From UBA1783 sp033808805 (GTDB lineage: Bacteria; Bacillota_I; Bacilli_A; Erysipelotrichales; Erysipelotrichaceae): a stretch of DNA of 64,000 nucleotides. Made by a program: the position numbers and the translations under genes. The notes below the pieces were generated by a model. That model was not told where the DNA came from and made no database searches. It saw only the letters and a program-made list of their open reading frames with translations. Position 1 is the first letter of the stretch. Each line of letters begins with the position of its first letter. Below, piece after piece: positions 43,889-52,533 of this stretch. The stretch spans positions 62,001 through 126,000 of the forward strand of contig JAPXMY010000004.1 of assembly GCA_033808805.1 (NCBI GenBank), in the 5' to 3' direction.

Positions 43889-44770
43889 TTATTCTATTTC
43901 ATTAACTTCTTTTAAAGTCGGAATGGAGTCAGCTGCTCCTTTTCTTTGAACGGTTAATGAACTTGCTTTTGTTGCTAATAGTAAACATTTTTCAGGATTA
44001 AAACCTTGTGATAAGCCATAGGAGAAGTAACCCATAAAGGTATCTCCAGCTCCAACAGTGTCAATGGCTTTTACTTTGAAAGCTTCCTGGAAGATTCTAT
44101 AATCACCATCCTGATAATATGCACCAATGCTTCCTAAGGTTAAGATGACTTTAGCTTTTGGATACATAACTTTTAATTCATCCAGGATTCTAAGCGGATC
44201 TGTTTCATTGGTGAAGCCTTTTCCTTCAACTTCATTGATGAAGAAATAATCAATTTTTCTTAAAGGATAGGTGTAAATGTCATCATTGAATGGAGAAGGA
44301 TTTAACATAATGGTTAAACCAAGTTCACTGGCTTTGTTAATCAAATAAATCTGATTGTTGATTTCGTTTTGCAGAATCAACAAATCCCCTTTTTCAAACT
44401 TCGAAAGAACCATATCGATATATTCAGTAGTAATTGATTGATTGCTTCCACCATAGATGAAAATAGAGTTTTCACCATTTTCATCAATTTGAATAACGGC
44501 ATGACCATTTGGCTCGTCAACTTTGTTTAAATAGGTAGTATCAACTTTATTATCAGCTAAAACTTTTTCTAATATTTTAGCATCATTACCAATATTGCCA
44601 GCTAAATAGACATGCACACCACTTCTAGCTAAGGCAATAGAGGCGTTTAACCCTTTACCTCCTGAAACAACGTTGTATTCTTTGGCGAATATTGTTTCTT
44701 TTGGTTTGGCAATTTGTTTAACATAATAATTATGGTCGATGTTTAATGAACTAAAAACTAATATTTTCAT
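43889..44770 (-). CDS. PfkB/ribokinase family sugar kinase
   Basis: A 293-residue kinase of the PfkB family, closest in pattern to 1-phosphofructokinase/tagatose-6-phosphate kinase-like or ribokinase members. N-terminal signature: VSGGKGLNASIALARSG (about 36–52). C-terminal signature with the catalytic aspartate: DTVGAGDTFMGYF (near 240). The sugar substrate is not determined. ATG 44770 has an AAAGGAG site at 8-base spacing; TTG 44776 is too close to it. The YhhN-like gene lies just upstream on the same strand. Confidence 0.88.
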   Translation of the reverse strand: MKILVFSSLNIDHNYYVKQIAKPKETIFAKEYNVVSGGKGLNASIALARSGVHVYLAGNIGNDAKILEKVLADNKVDTTYLNKVDEPNGHAVIQIDENGENSIFIYGGSNQSITTEYIDMVLSKFEKGDLLILQNEINNQIYLINKASELGLTIMLNPSPFNDDIYTYPLRKIDYFFINEVEGKGFTNETDPLRILDELKVMYPKAKVILTLGSIGAYYQDGDYRIFQEAFKVKAIDTVGAGDTFMGYFSYGLSQGFNPEKCLLLATKASSLTVQRKGAADSIPTLKEVNEIE

Positions 44771-44799
44771 TGTCAATTCTCCTTTCTACAATTATAACA

Positions 44800-45471
44800 T
44801 TAAATGAATAACAGACTAAGAGCTATCGCCAGTTGTCCCAGATAGTAAAGCAGCAGATTGGTAACTCGCAGATAGAATTTACTTGTTTTACCAAAAGTGT
44901 TAAAAATCAGAACAATATCACTGATAGTAAAAAGAATAGCTCCCAATAAGTAGATTAAACCGTTTGTTTGGGGATTGCTAAAGTAGTTTATTAAGGCCAC
45001 ACTGCTCATAATAACAATAGCTCCAATATAGAAAATCCCAAAAACCTTGAAAGCCATTTTGGCTTCGATTTTTGAAAAAATCCATATTAATATTAATATC
45101 GTCAAAACCAACCCAATAATAAAAGCTAACAGCCTGTTGGTGCATAGAGGCAATAGTGCCAATAAATAAAAGATATGGCCTGTTAGGAAAACTAGAATTC
45201 CAATTAAGAAAATTAGATTTCCCTTCTTTTCAAAGACGTACCTTAGATTAAGCAGGATATCACCCAGCATGCCGAAAATTAAGCCTGTTTTAACCATTTT
45301 AGCAAACTCTGTGTTGATGCTTTTTTGAGCACAGATAAAACCTAAAACAACAAATATTAATGAAGCAGTCCCTTTAAGAATAACTGCAGGAAGATATTTT
45401 TGATCATGTTCAGCCTTGATAAATAAAAGTTGAACTAAAATACCGATAGCACCGATTAGTAAATATTTCAT
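44800..45471 (-). CDS. YhhN/TMEM86 family membrane protein
   Basis: A 223-residue integral membrane protein with about eight hydrophobic segments. The family pattern is visible as KGTASLIFVVLGF, FGMLGDILLNL (near residue 67) and the final SDIVLIFNTF segment near 184. The family includes the mammalian lysoplasmalogenase TMEM86, which cleaves the vinyl ether bond of lysoplasmalogens, and bacterial homologues are annotated accordingly. The kinase gene starts 30 bases downstream; the two are probably co-transcribed without an obvious functional link. Confidence 0.8.
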   Translation of the reverse strand: MKYLLIGAIGILVQLLFIKAEHDQKYLPAVILKGTASLIFVVLGFICAQKSINTEFAKMVKTGLIFGMLGDILLNLRYVFEKKGNLIFLIGILVFLTGHIFYLLALLPLCTNRLLAFIIGLVLTILILIWIFSKIEAKMAFKVFGIFYIGAIVIMSSVALINYFSNPQTNGLIYLLGAILFTISDIVLIFNTFGKTSKFYLRVTNLLLYYLGQLAIALSLLFI

Positions 45472-45714
45472 TGGCTGGCTCCTTTTATTTAATTATATTA
45501 TACAACGAAAAAAGGTAAAATAATTGTGTAGTTGAGAGCTCATCTTCAGAAAAAAAGTAAGGTAGGACATTTCTAATAAGTCTTATAAAAAAGCTGATGA
45601 AAATAAAACATCACTTTCTATTAATATTGATTTTTGGGATATTTTTAAAACCATTGATTAATTGAATTAATGATTATAAATGACTTATAATTTATATAGG
45701 AGATAACAACAATT
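45472..45714. promoter_or_regulatory. Divergent intergenic region with promoter of the small protein gene
   Basis: TTGAAT (45662–45667), an 18-base spacer and TATAAT (45686–45691) lie 23 bases before the ATG at 45715. The remainder shows nothing I can name. Confidence 0.5.
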
Positions 45715-45897
45715 ATGGATAATCGTAAAAAATACTCATTTTTATCACAAATGACGCTCTTTGGTGTTCTGGTGTATAAGTATTTTAAACAAAAGAAAAG
45801 AGAAAAGAAATATGCTAAGGAACTGGCTGCCAATAGGGAACGTCTTGGACTTGATAAAGAAATTTATCCACAAAAGAAAAGTGAAGATAAGGTATAA
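45715..45897 (+). CDS. Small basic protein, unknown
   Basis: A 60-residue protein with one short hydrophobic segment (about 11–22) and a highly charged, Lys-rich C-terminal half (KQKKREKKYAKELAANRERL), probably helical. I do not recognise the family. A promoter and an AGGAGAT site support it as a real gene. It stands alone. Confidence 0.6.
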   Translation: MDNRKKYSFLSQMTLFGVLVYKYFKQKKREKKYAKELAANRERLGLDKEIYPQKKSEDKV

Positions 45898-46047
45898 AAA
45901 GGTATTTAACTTTATTTTCTAGTATCTTATTAATAAAATGGATAGATTATTTACTGTTCAGTGTTTTCTTATGGGTATATTTTAAACTATTAAAAAAATG
46001 AATAACAAATAAGAAGTGTTACAATGTAATAGATAAGGAGGAAAAAG

Positions 46048-46602
46048 ATGAAAATTGCAGTTTTATTGGCTTCTGGTTTTGAAGAGGCGGAAGCTTTATT
46101 TACAACCGATATTTTTAGAAGAGCAAATATAAAAACGGATTTAGTCAGTATTAATGCTGAAAAAACAGTTGTTGGCTCGCATAACATTAAAGTTATTGCG
46201 GATTGTGTGTTAGATGACAACATTTATAATTATGACATGATTGTTCTTCCTGGTGGCTTACCTGGCGCAACCAATCTTAGAGATGATAAAAGAGTTATCG
46301 AAGCAATAAAATATTTTTACGAAAATGATAAGTACATTGGCGCAATTTGTGCGGCCCCTATTGTTTTAGCTGAAGCAGATATAATCAAAGGGAAAAATAT
46401 TACCTCATATCCTGGATTTGAAAAAGATTTAAAAAAAGGAAACTACCTGGAAGATAAAGTTGTTGTTGATGGTAAAATAATTACTGCCAGAGGACCGGCT
46501 ATAACAATGGATTTTGCTTTTAAAATTATTGAATTATTAGGCTATGATGCTTCTAAATTAAAAGAAGGCATGCTTTATAATATGCTGATGCAGACAAAGT
46601 AA
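46048..46602 (+). CDS. DJ-1/PfpI family protein (YajL-like)
   Basis: A 184-residue protein of the DJ-1 subfamily. The nucleophile cysteine is in AICAAP (C105) at the nucleophile elbow, with the glutamate of GFEEAEA (E15) that stabilises it. The PGGLPGATNL segment is typical. Proposed activities are glyoxalase III and protein deglycase, the latter being disputed. The length is normal. ATG 46048 follows AAGGAGGAAAA. It is monocistronic between intergenic regions. Confidence 0.92.
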   Translation: MKIAVLLASGFEEAEALFTTDIFRRANIKTDLVSINAEKTVVGSHNIKVIADCVLDDNIYNYDMIVLPGGLPGATNLRDDKRVIEAIKYFYENDKYIGAICAAPIVLAEADIIKGKNITSYPGFEKDLKKGNYLEDKVVVDGKIITARGPAITMDFAFKIIELLGYDASKLKEGMLYNMLMQTK

Positions 46603-46605
46603 AAT

Positions 46606-46656
46606 AACTGTCCAAAAATCTATTTAAGAAGTAGATTAAAGGACAGTTTTATTTTT
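46606..46656 (+). terminator. Terminator of the DJ-1 gene
   Basis: AACTGTCC (46606–46613) pairs with GGACAGTT (46641–46648), with an inner AATCTA/TAGATT stem, followed by TTATTTTT. Confidence 0.85.
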
Positions 46657-46744
46657 GACCTTTAGAGTTTTGATTTCTCTATGGCAAGCAAGTAATTGAA
46701 TTAAGAGGTAAAAATGTTATAATTTACTGAAGGAGGTAAATTGT

Positions 46745-48079
46745 ATGAAACTATATAATTCGTATACCTTAAAAGTTGAAGAGTTTAAACCAATTATTGA
46801 AGGGCAGGTTTCCATGTATGTTTGTGGACCAACAGTCTATAATCATGCCCATATTGGAAATGCCAGACCGATAGTTGTTTTTGATACGTTAAGAAGGGTT
46901 TTTGAAGCCTTGGGCTATGAAGTCAAGTTTGTCAGTAACTTTACTGATGTTGACGATAAGATTATCAACAGCGCTTTACAAGAAGGAGTAGATGAGGGAA
47001 TCATCGCTCAAAGATACATTGATGCTTACAACGATGTAAGAGCTGCTTTAAATGTACTGCCTTTAGATGCAACTCCGAGAGTTACAGAAACAATGGATGA
47101 GATTATTGAGTTTATTGGTCGACTTGTAGAAAATGGCAGTGCCTATGAAGTAAATGGAGATGTCTATTTTTCCGTTGATGCTGACGAGAACTATGGTCAG
47201 TTATCTCATCAAAATGTGGAAGATTTAATGGCGGGAGCCCGCATAGAAGAAAATGATCAGAAAAGGAATCCTTTAGATTTTGTTTTATGGAAAAAGACTC
47301 AAGAAGGAATCAAATGGGATTCACCTTGGGGACAGGGAAGACCTGGTTGGCATACTGAGTGTGTGGTTATGATTGATAAAGAATTTGATAACAAGATGAT
47401 TGACATTCATGGTGGTGGAAGGGATTTGAAGTTTCCGCATCATGAAAATGAGATGACTCAGTCTGTAATGTGCAATAATCATCATCTGGCTAACTACTGG
47501 ATTCATAATGGAATGCTGGAAACTGAGGGTGGAAAGATGAGCAAATCTTTAGGAAATACTCAGTGGGCTAAAGATGTTATTGCTGAAAATGGCGCTAATT
47601 TGACCAGATGGCTATTGTTGAGTGCTAAATATCGTGACACTCTGATTTATTCAGATGAAACTTATGAAGCCAGCAAGGTTGAACTGACTAAGATTGAAAC
47701 AATTTTAAGACAGGTTGAAGTTAAAAAACAGCTGGACAATGTTGTTTTTAACCAGGATTATGATGAAAAGCAGTATCAGGAGTTTTTAGATGCCATGGCT
47801 AATGATTTAAATACTCCTAATGGCTATAAGGTTATCTTTGATACAGTTAAACTATTAAACCAAAGTTTAAGAGTCAGAGAAATTGATTATGAAAAAGTTG
47901 AAAAACTATACAATGCGATTAAAAAGATGCTCTATATTTTAGGTATTTATATTGATGAAGTGATTTTAACTGAAGATGATAAACAAATCTATGACAGTTG
48001 GAATAAAGCCAAGGCTCAAAAGGATTTTGAAACAGCGGATAAATTCCGAGCCATTTTAATGGAAAGAAACATTCTGTAA
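46745..48079 (+). CDS. cysS: Cysteine--tRNA ligase
   Basis: A 444-residue class I aminoacyl-tRNA synthetase that charges tRNA-Cys. The zinc ligand C27 is in YVCGPTVYN, the HIGH motif appears as HIGN (36–39), and KMSKS is at 264–268. Another zinc cysteine is in WHTECVVM. The length is slightly short for the family but complete. ATG 46745 follows GGAGG. No T-box leader is seen in the roughly 90 bases before it. It heads the conserved cysS–mrnC–rlmB order of Firmicutes. Confidence 0.96.
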   Translation: MKLYNSYTLKVEEFKPIIEGQVSMYVCGPTVYNHAHIGNARPIVVFDTLRRVFEALGYEVKFVSNFTDVDDKIINSALQEGVDEGIIAQRYIDAYNDVRAALNVLPLDATPRVTETMDEIIEFIGRLVENGSAYEVNGDVYFSVDADENYGQLSHQNVEDLMAGARIEENDQKRNPLDFVLWKKTQEGIKWDSPWGQGRPGWHTECVVMIDKEFDNKMIDIHGGGRDLKFPHHENEMTQSVMCNNHHLANYWIHNGMLETEGGKMSKSLGNTQWAKDVIAENGANLTRWLLLSAKYRDTLIYSDETYEASKVELTKIETILRQVEVKKQLDNVVFNQDYDEKQYQEFLDAMANDLNTPNGYKVIFDTVKLLNQSLRVREIDYEKVEKLYNAIKKMLYILGIYIDEVILTEDDKQIYDSWNKAKAQKDFETADKFRAILMERNIL

Positions 48080-48104
48080 AAAAGGTTTGAAAAAACCTTT
48101 TTTC
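48078..48104 (+). terminator. Hairpin with T run between cysS and mrnC
   Basis: AAAAAAGGTTT (48078–48088) pairs with AAACCTTTTTT (48093–48103) around a 4-base loop. It looks like a terminator inside a conserved gene order, so it may lower rather than stop expression of mrnC. Confidence 0.65.
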
Positions 48105-48124
48105 AAAAAGAAAGGACAAGCGTA

Positions 48125-48505
48125 ATGGATATAAACAAATATGGTTCTTTACAGCTGGCTTTTATCGGTGATGCTCACTATAATCTAATGGTTAAAAGAG
48201 ACATTATAGATGAAAAAGTCAAGATGAATGATTTACAGAAATTAGCAGCTACTTACTGCAGCGCCAGATTTCAGGCAAAAGCAGCAATTTATCTGCTTGA
48301 TAATAATTTGTTTTCAGAAGAAGAACTTAGAATTTATAAAAGAGCCAGAAATCAAAAAAGTCATGCCGCGCCAAAAAATACTGATATAGTTACCTATAAA
48401 ACCTCAACAGGGTTTGAAGCTGTATGGGGGTATTGGTATTTGACATCTAATACACAAAAAATTGAAGAAATATGGGAAATTATTAAAAATTTAGGAGATG
48501 ATTAA
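48125..48505 (+). CDS. mrnC: Mini-ribonuclease III
   Basis: A 126-residue RNase III-type nuclease lacking the double-stranded RNA-binding domain. Firmicutes enzymes of this kind trim the ends of 23S rRNA precursors. The RNase III catalytic core is visible as AFIGDAHYNL (D16) and the second acidic site as STGFEAVWGYWYL. The RNQKSHAAPKN segment is typical. The length is normal. ATG 48125 follows AAAGGA. It is flanked by cysS and rlmB, as in Bacillus. Confidence 0.93.
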   Translation: MDINKYGSLQLAFIGDAHYNLMVKRDIIDEKVKMNDLQKLAATYCSARFQAKAAIYLLDNNLFSEEELRIYKRARNQKSHAAPKNTDIVTYKTSTGFEAVWGYWYLTSNTQKIEEIWEIIKNLGDD

Positions 48506-48506
48506 T

Positions 48507-49232
48507 ATGACACAATTGGTTTATGGGAAAAATGTTATTCTAAATTTGTTGAAGAAGAATAAAGAAATCGATTTTTTATATATTCAAAAAGGTAGAACTG
48601 ATGATGATGTTTTATATCTGGCAAAGAAAAATAATGTCAGTTACCAGATAGTTGACCGAAAGTTTTTAGACAAGCTGATAAAAGGAAATCATCAGGGTTA
48701 TGTAGCTCAAATCAAAGAGTACAGAACATACACGATTGAAGAGATCACAGAAGCTATTCCTGTAGACAAGCAACCACTTCTAGTTGCTTTGGATGGTTTA
48801 GAAGATCCTCAGAACCTTGGAGCAATACTGAGGACTGCAGCCTGTGTCGGGGTTGATGGGGTGATTATTGAAAAAAATCGAAGCGTCTCTTTAAACAGCA
48901 CCGTAGCCAAAGTGTCGGTTGGAGCGATTGATGTTGTCAAGGTTGCCAGAGTAACCAACCTGTCTCAAACTCTTAATAAGCTTAAGGAAGATGGCTATTG
49001 GATTATTGGCTCCGATATACAGGAAGCCCAGGATTATCGCAGTGTTGACTACAATCTGCCGCTGGTGCTGGTTATCGGTTCTGAAGGAAAAGGAATGCGC
49101 AGATTAGTGAAAGAAAACTGTGATATAAAAGTAATGCTGCCGATGGAAAGTGATATTGGTTCACTGAATGCTTCGGTAGCCTGTGCGGTTCTGCTTTATC
49201 AAATTTACAGTCAACGATTCCCGCTTAAATAA
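48507..49232 (+). CDS. rlmB: 23S rRNA (guanosine-2'-O)-methyltransferase RlmB
   Basis: A 241-residue SpoU-family methyltransferase. An N-terminal substrate-binding domain (1–75) is followed by the knotted SAM-binding domain with DGLEDPQNLGAILRTA (near 92), LVIGSEGKGM (near 191) and the C-terminal SLNASVACAVLLYQI. It methylates G2251 of 23S rRNA in E. coli numbering. ATG 48507 has AGGAG at good spacing; ATG 48498 would be too close. In Bacillus yacP follows; here the sigma factor gene follows directly. Confidence 0.93.
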   Translation: MTQLVYGKNVILNLLKKNKEIDFLYIQKGRTDDDVLYLAKKNNVSYQIVDRKFLDKLIKGNHQGYVAQIKEYRTYTIEEITEAIPVDKQPLLVALDGLEDPQNLGAILRTAACVGVDGVIIEKNRSVSLNSTVAKVSVGAIDVVKVARVTNLSQTLNKLKEDGYWIIGSDIQEAQDYRSVDYNLPLVLVIGSEGKGMRRLVKENCDIKVMLPMESDIGSLNASVACAVLLYQIYSQRFPLK

Positions 49233-49246
49233 ATAAGAGGGTTAGT

Positions 49247-49834
49247 ATGGAAAGAAATAATGATTACGAATTGTTGTATTTAATTAGAAACAAAGATGAA
49301 GGGGCTTTAGAGAAATTGATTGAAAACTATAAGCCAATAATCTATAAAATGTATTATCAATTACGTCGTAAATTAGATTCTTTCCACTTTGATGATGGCT
49401 ATCAGGCAGGACTGGTCGGTTTATATACAGCAGTCAGCTACTATAAGGAAGATAAGAATATGGCTTTTTCCACTTTTGCGATTATGTGCATTACCCGGGA
49501 AATGTATGCGACATATCGCAAAGAGAGAAAAAACAACTATGCTCAAAACAGTCGAATCCTTTCTTTGGATATGAAATTAAATGAGGCAGAAGAATTATAT
49601 CTATCCGATGTAAATCTGATTGATCAAAAAAATGATCCAGAATCACTGGCCATAAGCAGTTGCCTTTTGGAAGAAGTTTATGGAATATTGGATAAAAAGG
49701 AAGCTGAAGTTTTGCAGTTGAAAGCTAAAGGATACACTTATCAGGAAATGGCTGACCATCTTGGAGTCAAAGCCAAAACGATTGATAACTATATTCAAAA
49801 AATCAGAAAAAAATTGCAGTCTTTGTTTGACTAG
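49247..49834 (+). CDS. RNA polymerase sigma factor, SigH-like
   Basis: A 195-residue sigma-70 family protein. Region 2 is visible at about 25–90 (FDDGYQAGLVGLYTAVSYYKE, then FSTFAIMCITREMY), and region 4 helix-turn-helix at about 160–190 (YQEMADHLGVKAKTIDNYI). Size and position (after rlmB, before rpmG–secE–nusG) match sigH of Bacillus, where it controls stationary phase and sporulation entry. Whether this organism sporulates is unknown. ATG 49247 has a weak AGAGGG site. Confidence 0.88.
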   Translation: MERNNDYELLYLIRNKDEGALEKLIENYKPIIYKMYYQLRRKLDSFHFDDGYQAGLVGLYTAVSYYKEDKNMAFSTFAIMCITREMYATYRKERKNNYAQNSRILSLDMKLNEAEELYLSDVNLIDQKNDPESLAISSCLLEEVYGILDKKEAEVLQLKAKGYTYQEMADHLGVKAKTIDNYIQKIRKKLQSLFD

Positions 49835-49886
49835 ATAATGGCTTTATGTTAAAGTAAATAGTACGAATGAAGGAGTGTTTTTGATT

Positions 49887-50045
49887 ATGGGTTCAACAAA
49901 AAATAAGGTAATCATGACTTGCAGCGAGTGTCTGTCAAGAAATTATACAACCAATCGAAATCGCAAAACTTCAAGTGAACGTTTAGAGTTATTAAAGTAT
50001 TGTAAAAAATGCGATAGGCATACATTACATAAAGAAACCAAGTAG
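49887..50045 (+). CDS. rpmG: 50S ribosomal protein L33
   Basis: A 52-residue ribosomal protein. Two CxxC pairs (C12/C15 and C39/C42) identify the zinc-binding type of L33. The YTTNRNRKTSSERLELLKYC core is standard. ATG 49887 follows AAGGAG. The conserved rpmG–secE–nusG order follows. Confidence 0.93.
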   Translation: MGSTKNKVIMTCSECLSRNYTTNRNRKTSSERLELLKYCKKCDRHTLHKETK

Positions 50046-50053
50046 GAGGATTT

Positions 50054-50281
50054 ATGGCAAAATCAAAAGGTAAAAAAAGTAAACCAAACAGTGGAAATCC
50101 AATTTCACGTTTTTTCTCAGGCGTAGCAACTGAAATAAAAAGAATCAGATGGCCAAAGTTTTCAGAGTTAGTAGCTGACACAGGAAGGGTATTGGCATTC
50201 TGTATTTTATTTGCTATTTTCTTCGTTTTATGTGACTTAGTTGTTTCAAAATTCTTGATTATGATTGGAGTTGGCAGATAA
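50054..50281 (+). CDS. secE: Preprotein translocase subunit SecE
   Basis: A 75-residue single-span SecE, the Firmicutes size. A basic N-terminus is followed by the conserved amphipathic segment VATEIKRIRWPKFSELVADT and one membrane segment (about 46–68). It stabilises SecY in the translocon. ATG 50054 follows AGGAGG, and the stop overlaps the nusG start codon. Confidence 0.95.
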   Translation: MAKSKGKKSKPNSGNPISRFFSGVATEIKRIRWPKFSELVADTGRVLAFCILFAIFFVLCDLVVSKFLIMIGVGR

Positions 50282-50826
50282 TGGAAGAAAGAAAAGAGTG
50301 GTACGTTGTTAATACCTATGCTGGACATGAAGCCAGAGTAAAGGATAACTTAGAAAAAAGAATTATTACAATGGGTTTACAGGACTGCTTATTCAGAATT
50401 GAAATTGCTGAACATGTGGAAGTAGATTATAAAAATGGAAAAAGAGTTGAAAAAGTTAAAAACATGTTCCCTGGTTATCTGTTTGTAGAAATGATTATGA
50501 CAGATGAAGCTTGGTATGTGGTCAGAAACACTCCAGGAGTAACTGGATTTATCGGTTCTTCTGGTGGTGGCGCTAAACCGTTCAGTGTTCCTGAAGAAGA
50601 AATTGAAGCTGTCTTAAGAAGAATTGGTAAAAGTGATCAGAAGATTGTTGTTGATTATCAGGTTGGAGATCGAGTAAGAATTTTAACAGGACCTTTTGCA
50701 GGTGTTGAAGGGGTAGTTGAAATGATGGATGATGAAACTGAAATAGCTACAGTATTGGCAATCATGTTCGGTAGAGAAACTCCAACAGAAATTGATTACG
50801 GTGATTTAGAAAAAACTGAAGATTAA
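50281..50826 (+). CDS. nusG: Transcription termination/antitermination factor NusG
   Basis: A 181-residue transcription factor with the NGN domain (1–115; WYVVNTYAGHEARVKDNLEKR and the MFPGYLFVEM strand) and a C-terminal KOW domain (VRILTGPFAGVEGVVEMMDD). It binds RNA polymerase and modulates pausing and termination. The start codon overlaps the secE stop (TAATG). A terminator follows directly, so the rplK genes downstream depend on another promoter. Confidence 0.96.
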   Translation: MEERKEWYVVNTYAGHEARVKDNLEKRIITMGLQDCLFRIEIAEHVEVDYKNGKRVEKVKNMFPGYLFVEMIMTDEAWYVVRNTPGVTGFIGSSGGGAKPFSVPEEEIEAVLRRIGKSDQKIVVDYQVGDRVRILTGPFAGVEGVVEMMDDETEIATVLAIMFGRETPTEIDYGDLEKTED

Positions 50827-50855
50827 GAAGAGAGACTAAAAAATCTCTTCTTTTT
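50825..50855 (+). terminator. Terminator after nusG
   Basis: AAGAAGAGA (50825–50833) pairs with TCTCTTCTT (50844–50852), followed by T's. It overlaps the nusG stop codon. Confidence 0.85.
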
Positions 50856-50884
50856 ATGTTAAAATTAACTGGTGAGGAAAAGAT

Positions 50885-51691
50885 ATGCTGCGATGTCCAA
50901 AATGCCAGGAAAGATTAATAAAGGATGGTAAACGTTACCTTTGTAAAAACAATCATAGTTATGACATTGCCAGAGCAGGCTATGTCAATTTAATTTTGGC
51001 CAATCAGAAAAGCAGTGCCAATGCTGGTGATAATATTGATTCTTTAAATGCCAGAGACAGGTTTTTAAATAAAGAATATTACAAGCCATTAGCGGATTGT
51101 TTATCTTCACTGGTCAATAAATACCTCAAGGATGGAAACAGCTTTTTAGATGCCGGATGTGGAACAGGCTATTATTTACAGCAGCTGATAAACTCATGCA
51201 ACAAAGATATTTCTTTTCTGGCGACAGATATCTCTAAAAAAGGGGTAATGATGACTAGCAAAAAATGTCAATCGGCAACCTGTTTTGTGGGGAATGTTTT
51301 TCATCTTCCTTTTGAAGCGGCAATTCTTGATGGGGCGATGAGTGTATTCTGTCCTTATTCAAGTGAGGAGTTTGCCAGAGTAATAAAACAGGATGGATAT
51401 CTGTTTGCGGTAACTCCTGGGAAACAGCATTTATTTGAATTAAAAGAAATCGTTTATGAAAATCCTTATCTAAATAAGGAAGAAGGATATAAACTTGAGC
51501 AGTTTGCCCTGGTTGAACAGTTTAATGTTACCTATATCATGAATTTGAAAAGCAATGATGATATCCTGTCTTTGTGGAGAATGATGCCTTATTATCATAC
51601 ATCTTCCAAGGAAGATAGCAGTAAACTGGAAGGTGTAGAAAAAATAGACTGTACGGCTGATTTTCTGGTTTCAGTTTATAAGAGGTACTAA
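50885..51691 (+). CDS. RlmA-like 23S rRNA (guanine-N1)-methyltransferase
   Basis: A 268-residue methyltransferase. An N-terminal zinc finger (C4, C7, C20, H24, in LRCPKCQERL and YLCKNNHSYD) is followed by the conserved ARAGYVNLIL and the ARDRFLNKEYYKPL segments and a Rossmann SAM domain with FLDAGCGTGYY near residue 87. RlmA enzymes methylate G745 or G748 of 23S rRNA; which position is hit cannot be told. It starts about 60 bases after nusG and heads a block of four genes inserted between nusG and rplK. Confidence 0.88.
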   Translation: MLRCPKCQERLIKDGKRYLCKNNHSYDIARAGYVNLILANQKSSANAGDNIDSLNARDRFLNKEYYKPLADCLSSLVNKYLKDGNSFLDAGCGTGYYLQQLINSCNKDISFLATDISKKGVMMTSKKCQSATCFVGNVFHLPFEAAILDGAMSVFCPYSSEEFARVIKQDGYLFAVTPGKQHLFELKEIVYENPYLNKEEGYKLEQFALVEQFNVTYIMNLKSNDDILSLWRMMPYYHTSSKEDSSKLEGVEKIDCTADFLVSVYKRY

Positions 51692-51692
51692 A

Positions 51693-52532
51693 ATGAAAAA
51701 GATATTCTATGTAGTATTGCTGGTGGTTATAATTCTTTTTTCTTTTGGCTGTCAAAAAGAAGATAAATATTCGAAATATATCAGGATAGCGGTTTTATCA
51801 AACGAAGAAACAAATGTAAGCAAAATATTGTTTTTAAATGCTGACCATCAGGTTGTCTATGAATTGGAAACTGAATTTGTTGATGAGGTAGTTCATATTG
51901 GTGATAGACTGTATATTGGAAAAGATAAAAATAATTATCAGACAATTGACTGTATTACCATTGAATTTTTAGAAGATATTCATATTGAAAAGGGAGTACT
52001 CTTACATTATTCAGAAAATGGCAGCTATGTTATCTATTTGGATGGCAGATGTAATGTAATTGATAAAGCTGGTACCAGAAGGCAATTGGAGGGTTATCTT
52101 CTCAACTGTCTGGTTTGCGACGACCTGTTTTATGTGATTGATTATTCTAATTATCTATATTGTTATAGTGTCAATGATTATGAATTGAAAAGCAAAACGC
52201 AATTATTTAATTCTGAATTTATTTCTCTGACAGAAGTCGATGATAGATGCTATATCGTATCCAGCAGAGGTTTTACTTTGATTGAAGATGGTGAGGCAAA
52301 AGAAACCTTTGTCTATCCTTATGATTTCAATGAAGTTTTAAGTGTTTATAGAGATAAAATCGTAGTCAAAGAAAATAATGAACAGATGGTTTACAGGGTC
52401 TTATTTGATGAACATAAGATGACGTTGGAGCCTATATATGATGAGATATATTACACAAATATTAAATTCAATGAGATATTTAAAGAATACTATGATTCAG
52501 GTTATAAAGTAGTCTACTATGGAGAGAAATAA
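51693..52532 (+). CDS. Putative lipoprotein, unknown
   Basis: A 279-residue exported protein with a signal sequence ending FSFGC (lipobox-like, cysteine about residue 20). The rest is beta-rich with many Tyr and Asp; the repeating short strands suggest a propeller-like fold, but no family is recognised. It starts one base after the rlmA-like stop, within one operon, and is followed at once by the HAD gene. A surface or sensing role is possible but unsupported. Confidence 0.7.
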   Translation: MKKIFYVVLLVVIILFSFGCQKEDKYSKYIRIAVLSNEETNVSKILFLNADHQVVYELETEFVDEVVHIGDRLYIGKDKNNYQTIDCITIEFLEDIHIEKGVLLHYSENGSYVIYLDGRCNVIDKAGTRRQLEGYLLNCLVCDDLFYVIDYSNYLYCYSVNDYELKSKTQLFNSEFISLTEVDDRCYIVSSRGFTLIEDGEAKETFVYPYDFNEVLSVYRDKIVVKENNEQMVYRVLFDEHKMTLEPIYDEIYYTNIKFNEIFKEYYDSGYKVVYYGEK

Positions 52533-52533
52533 T

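Noticed and set aside
46660..46744. T-box leader before cysS
   Set aside because: The gap after the DJ-1 terminator is too short and lacks the T-box sequence and specifier stem.
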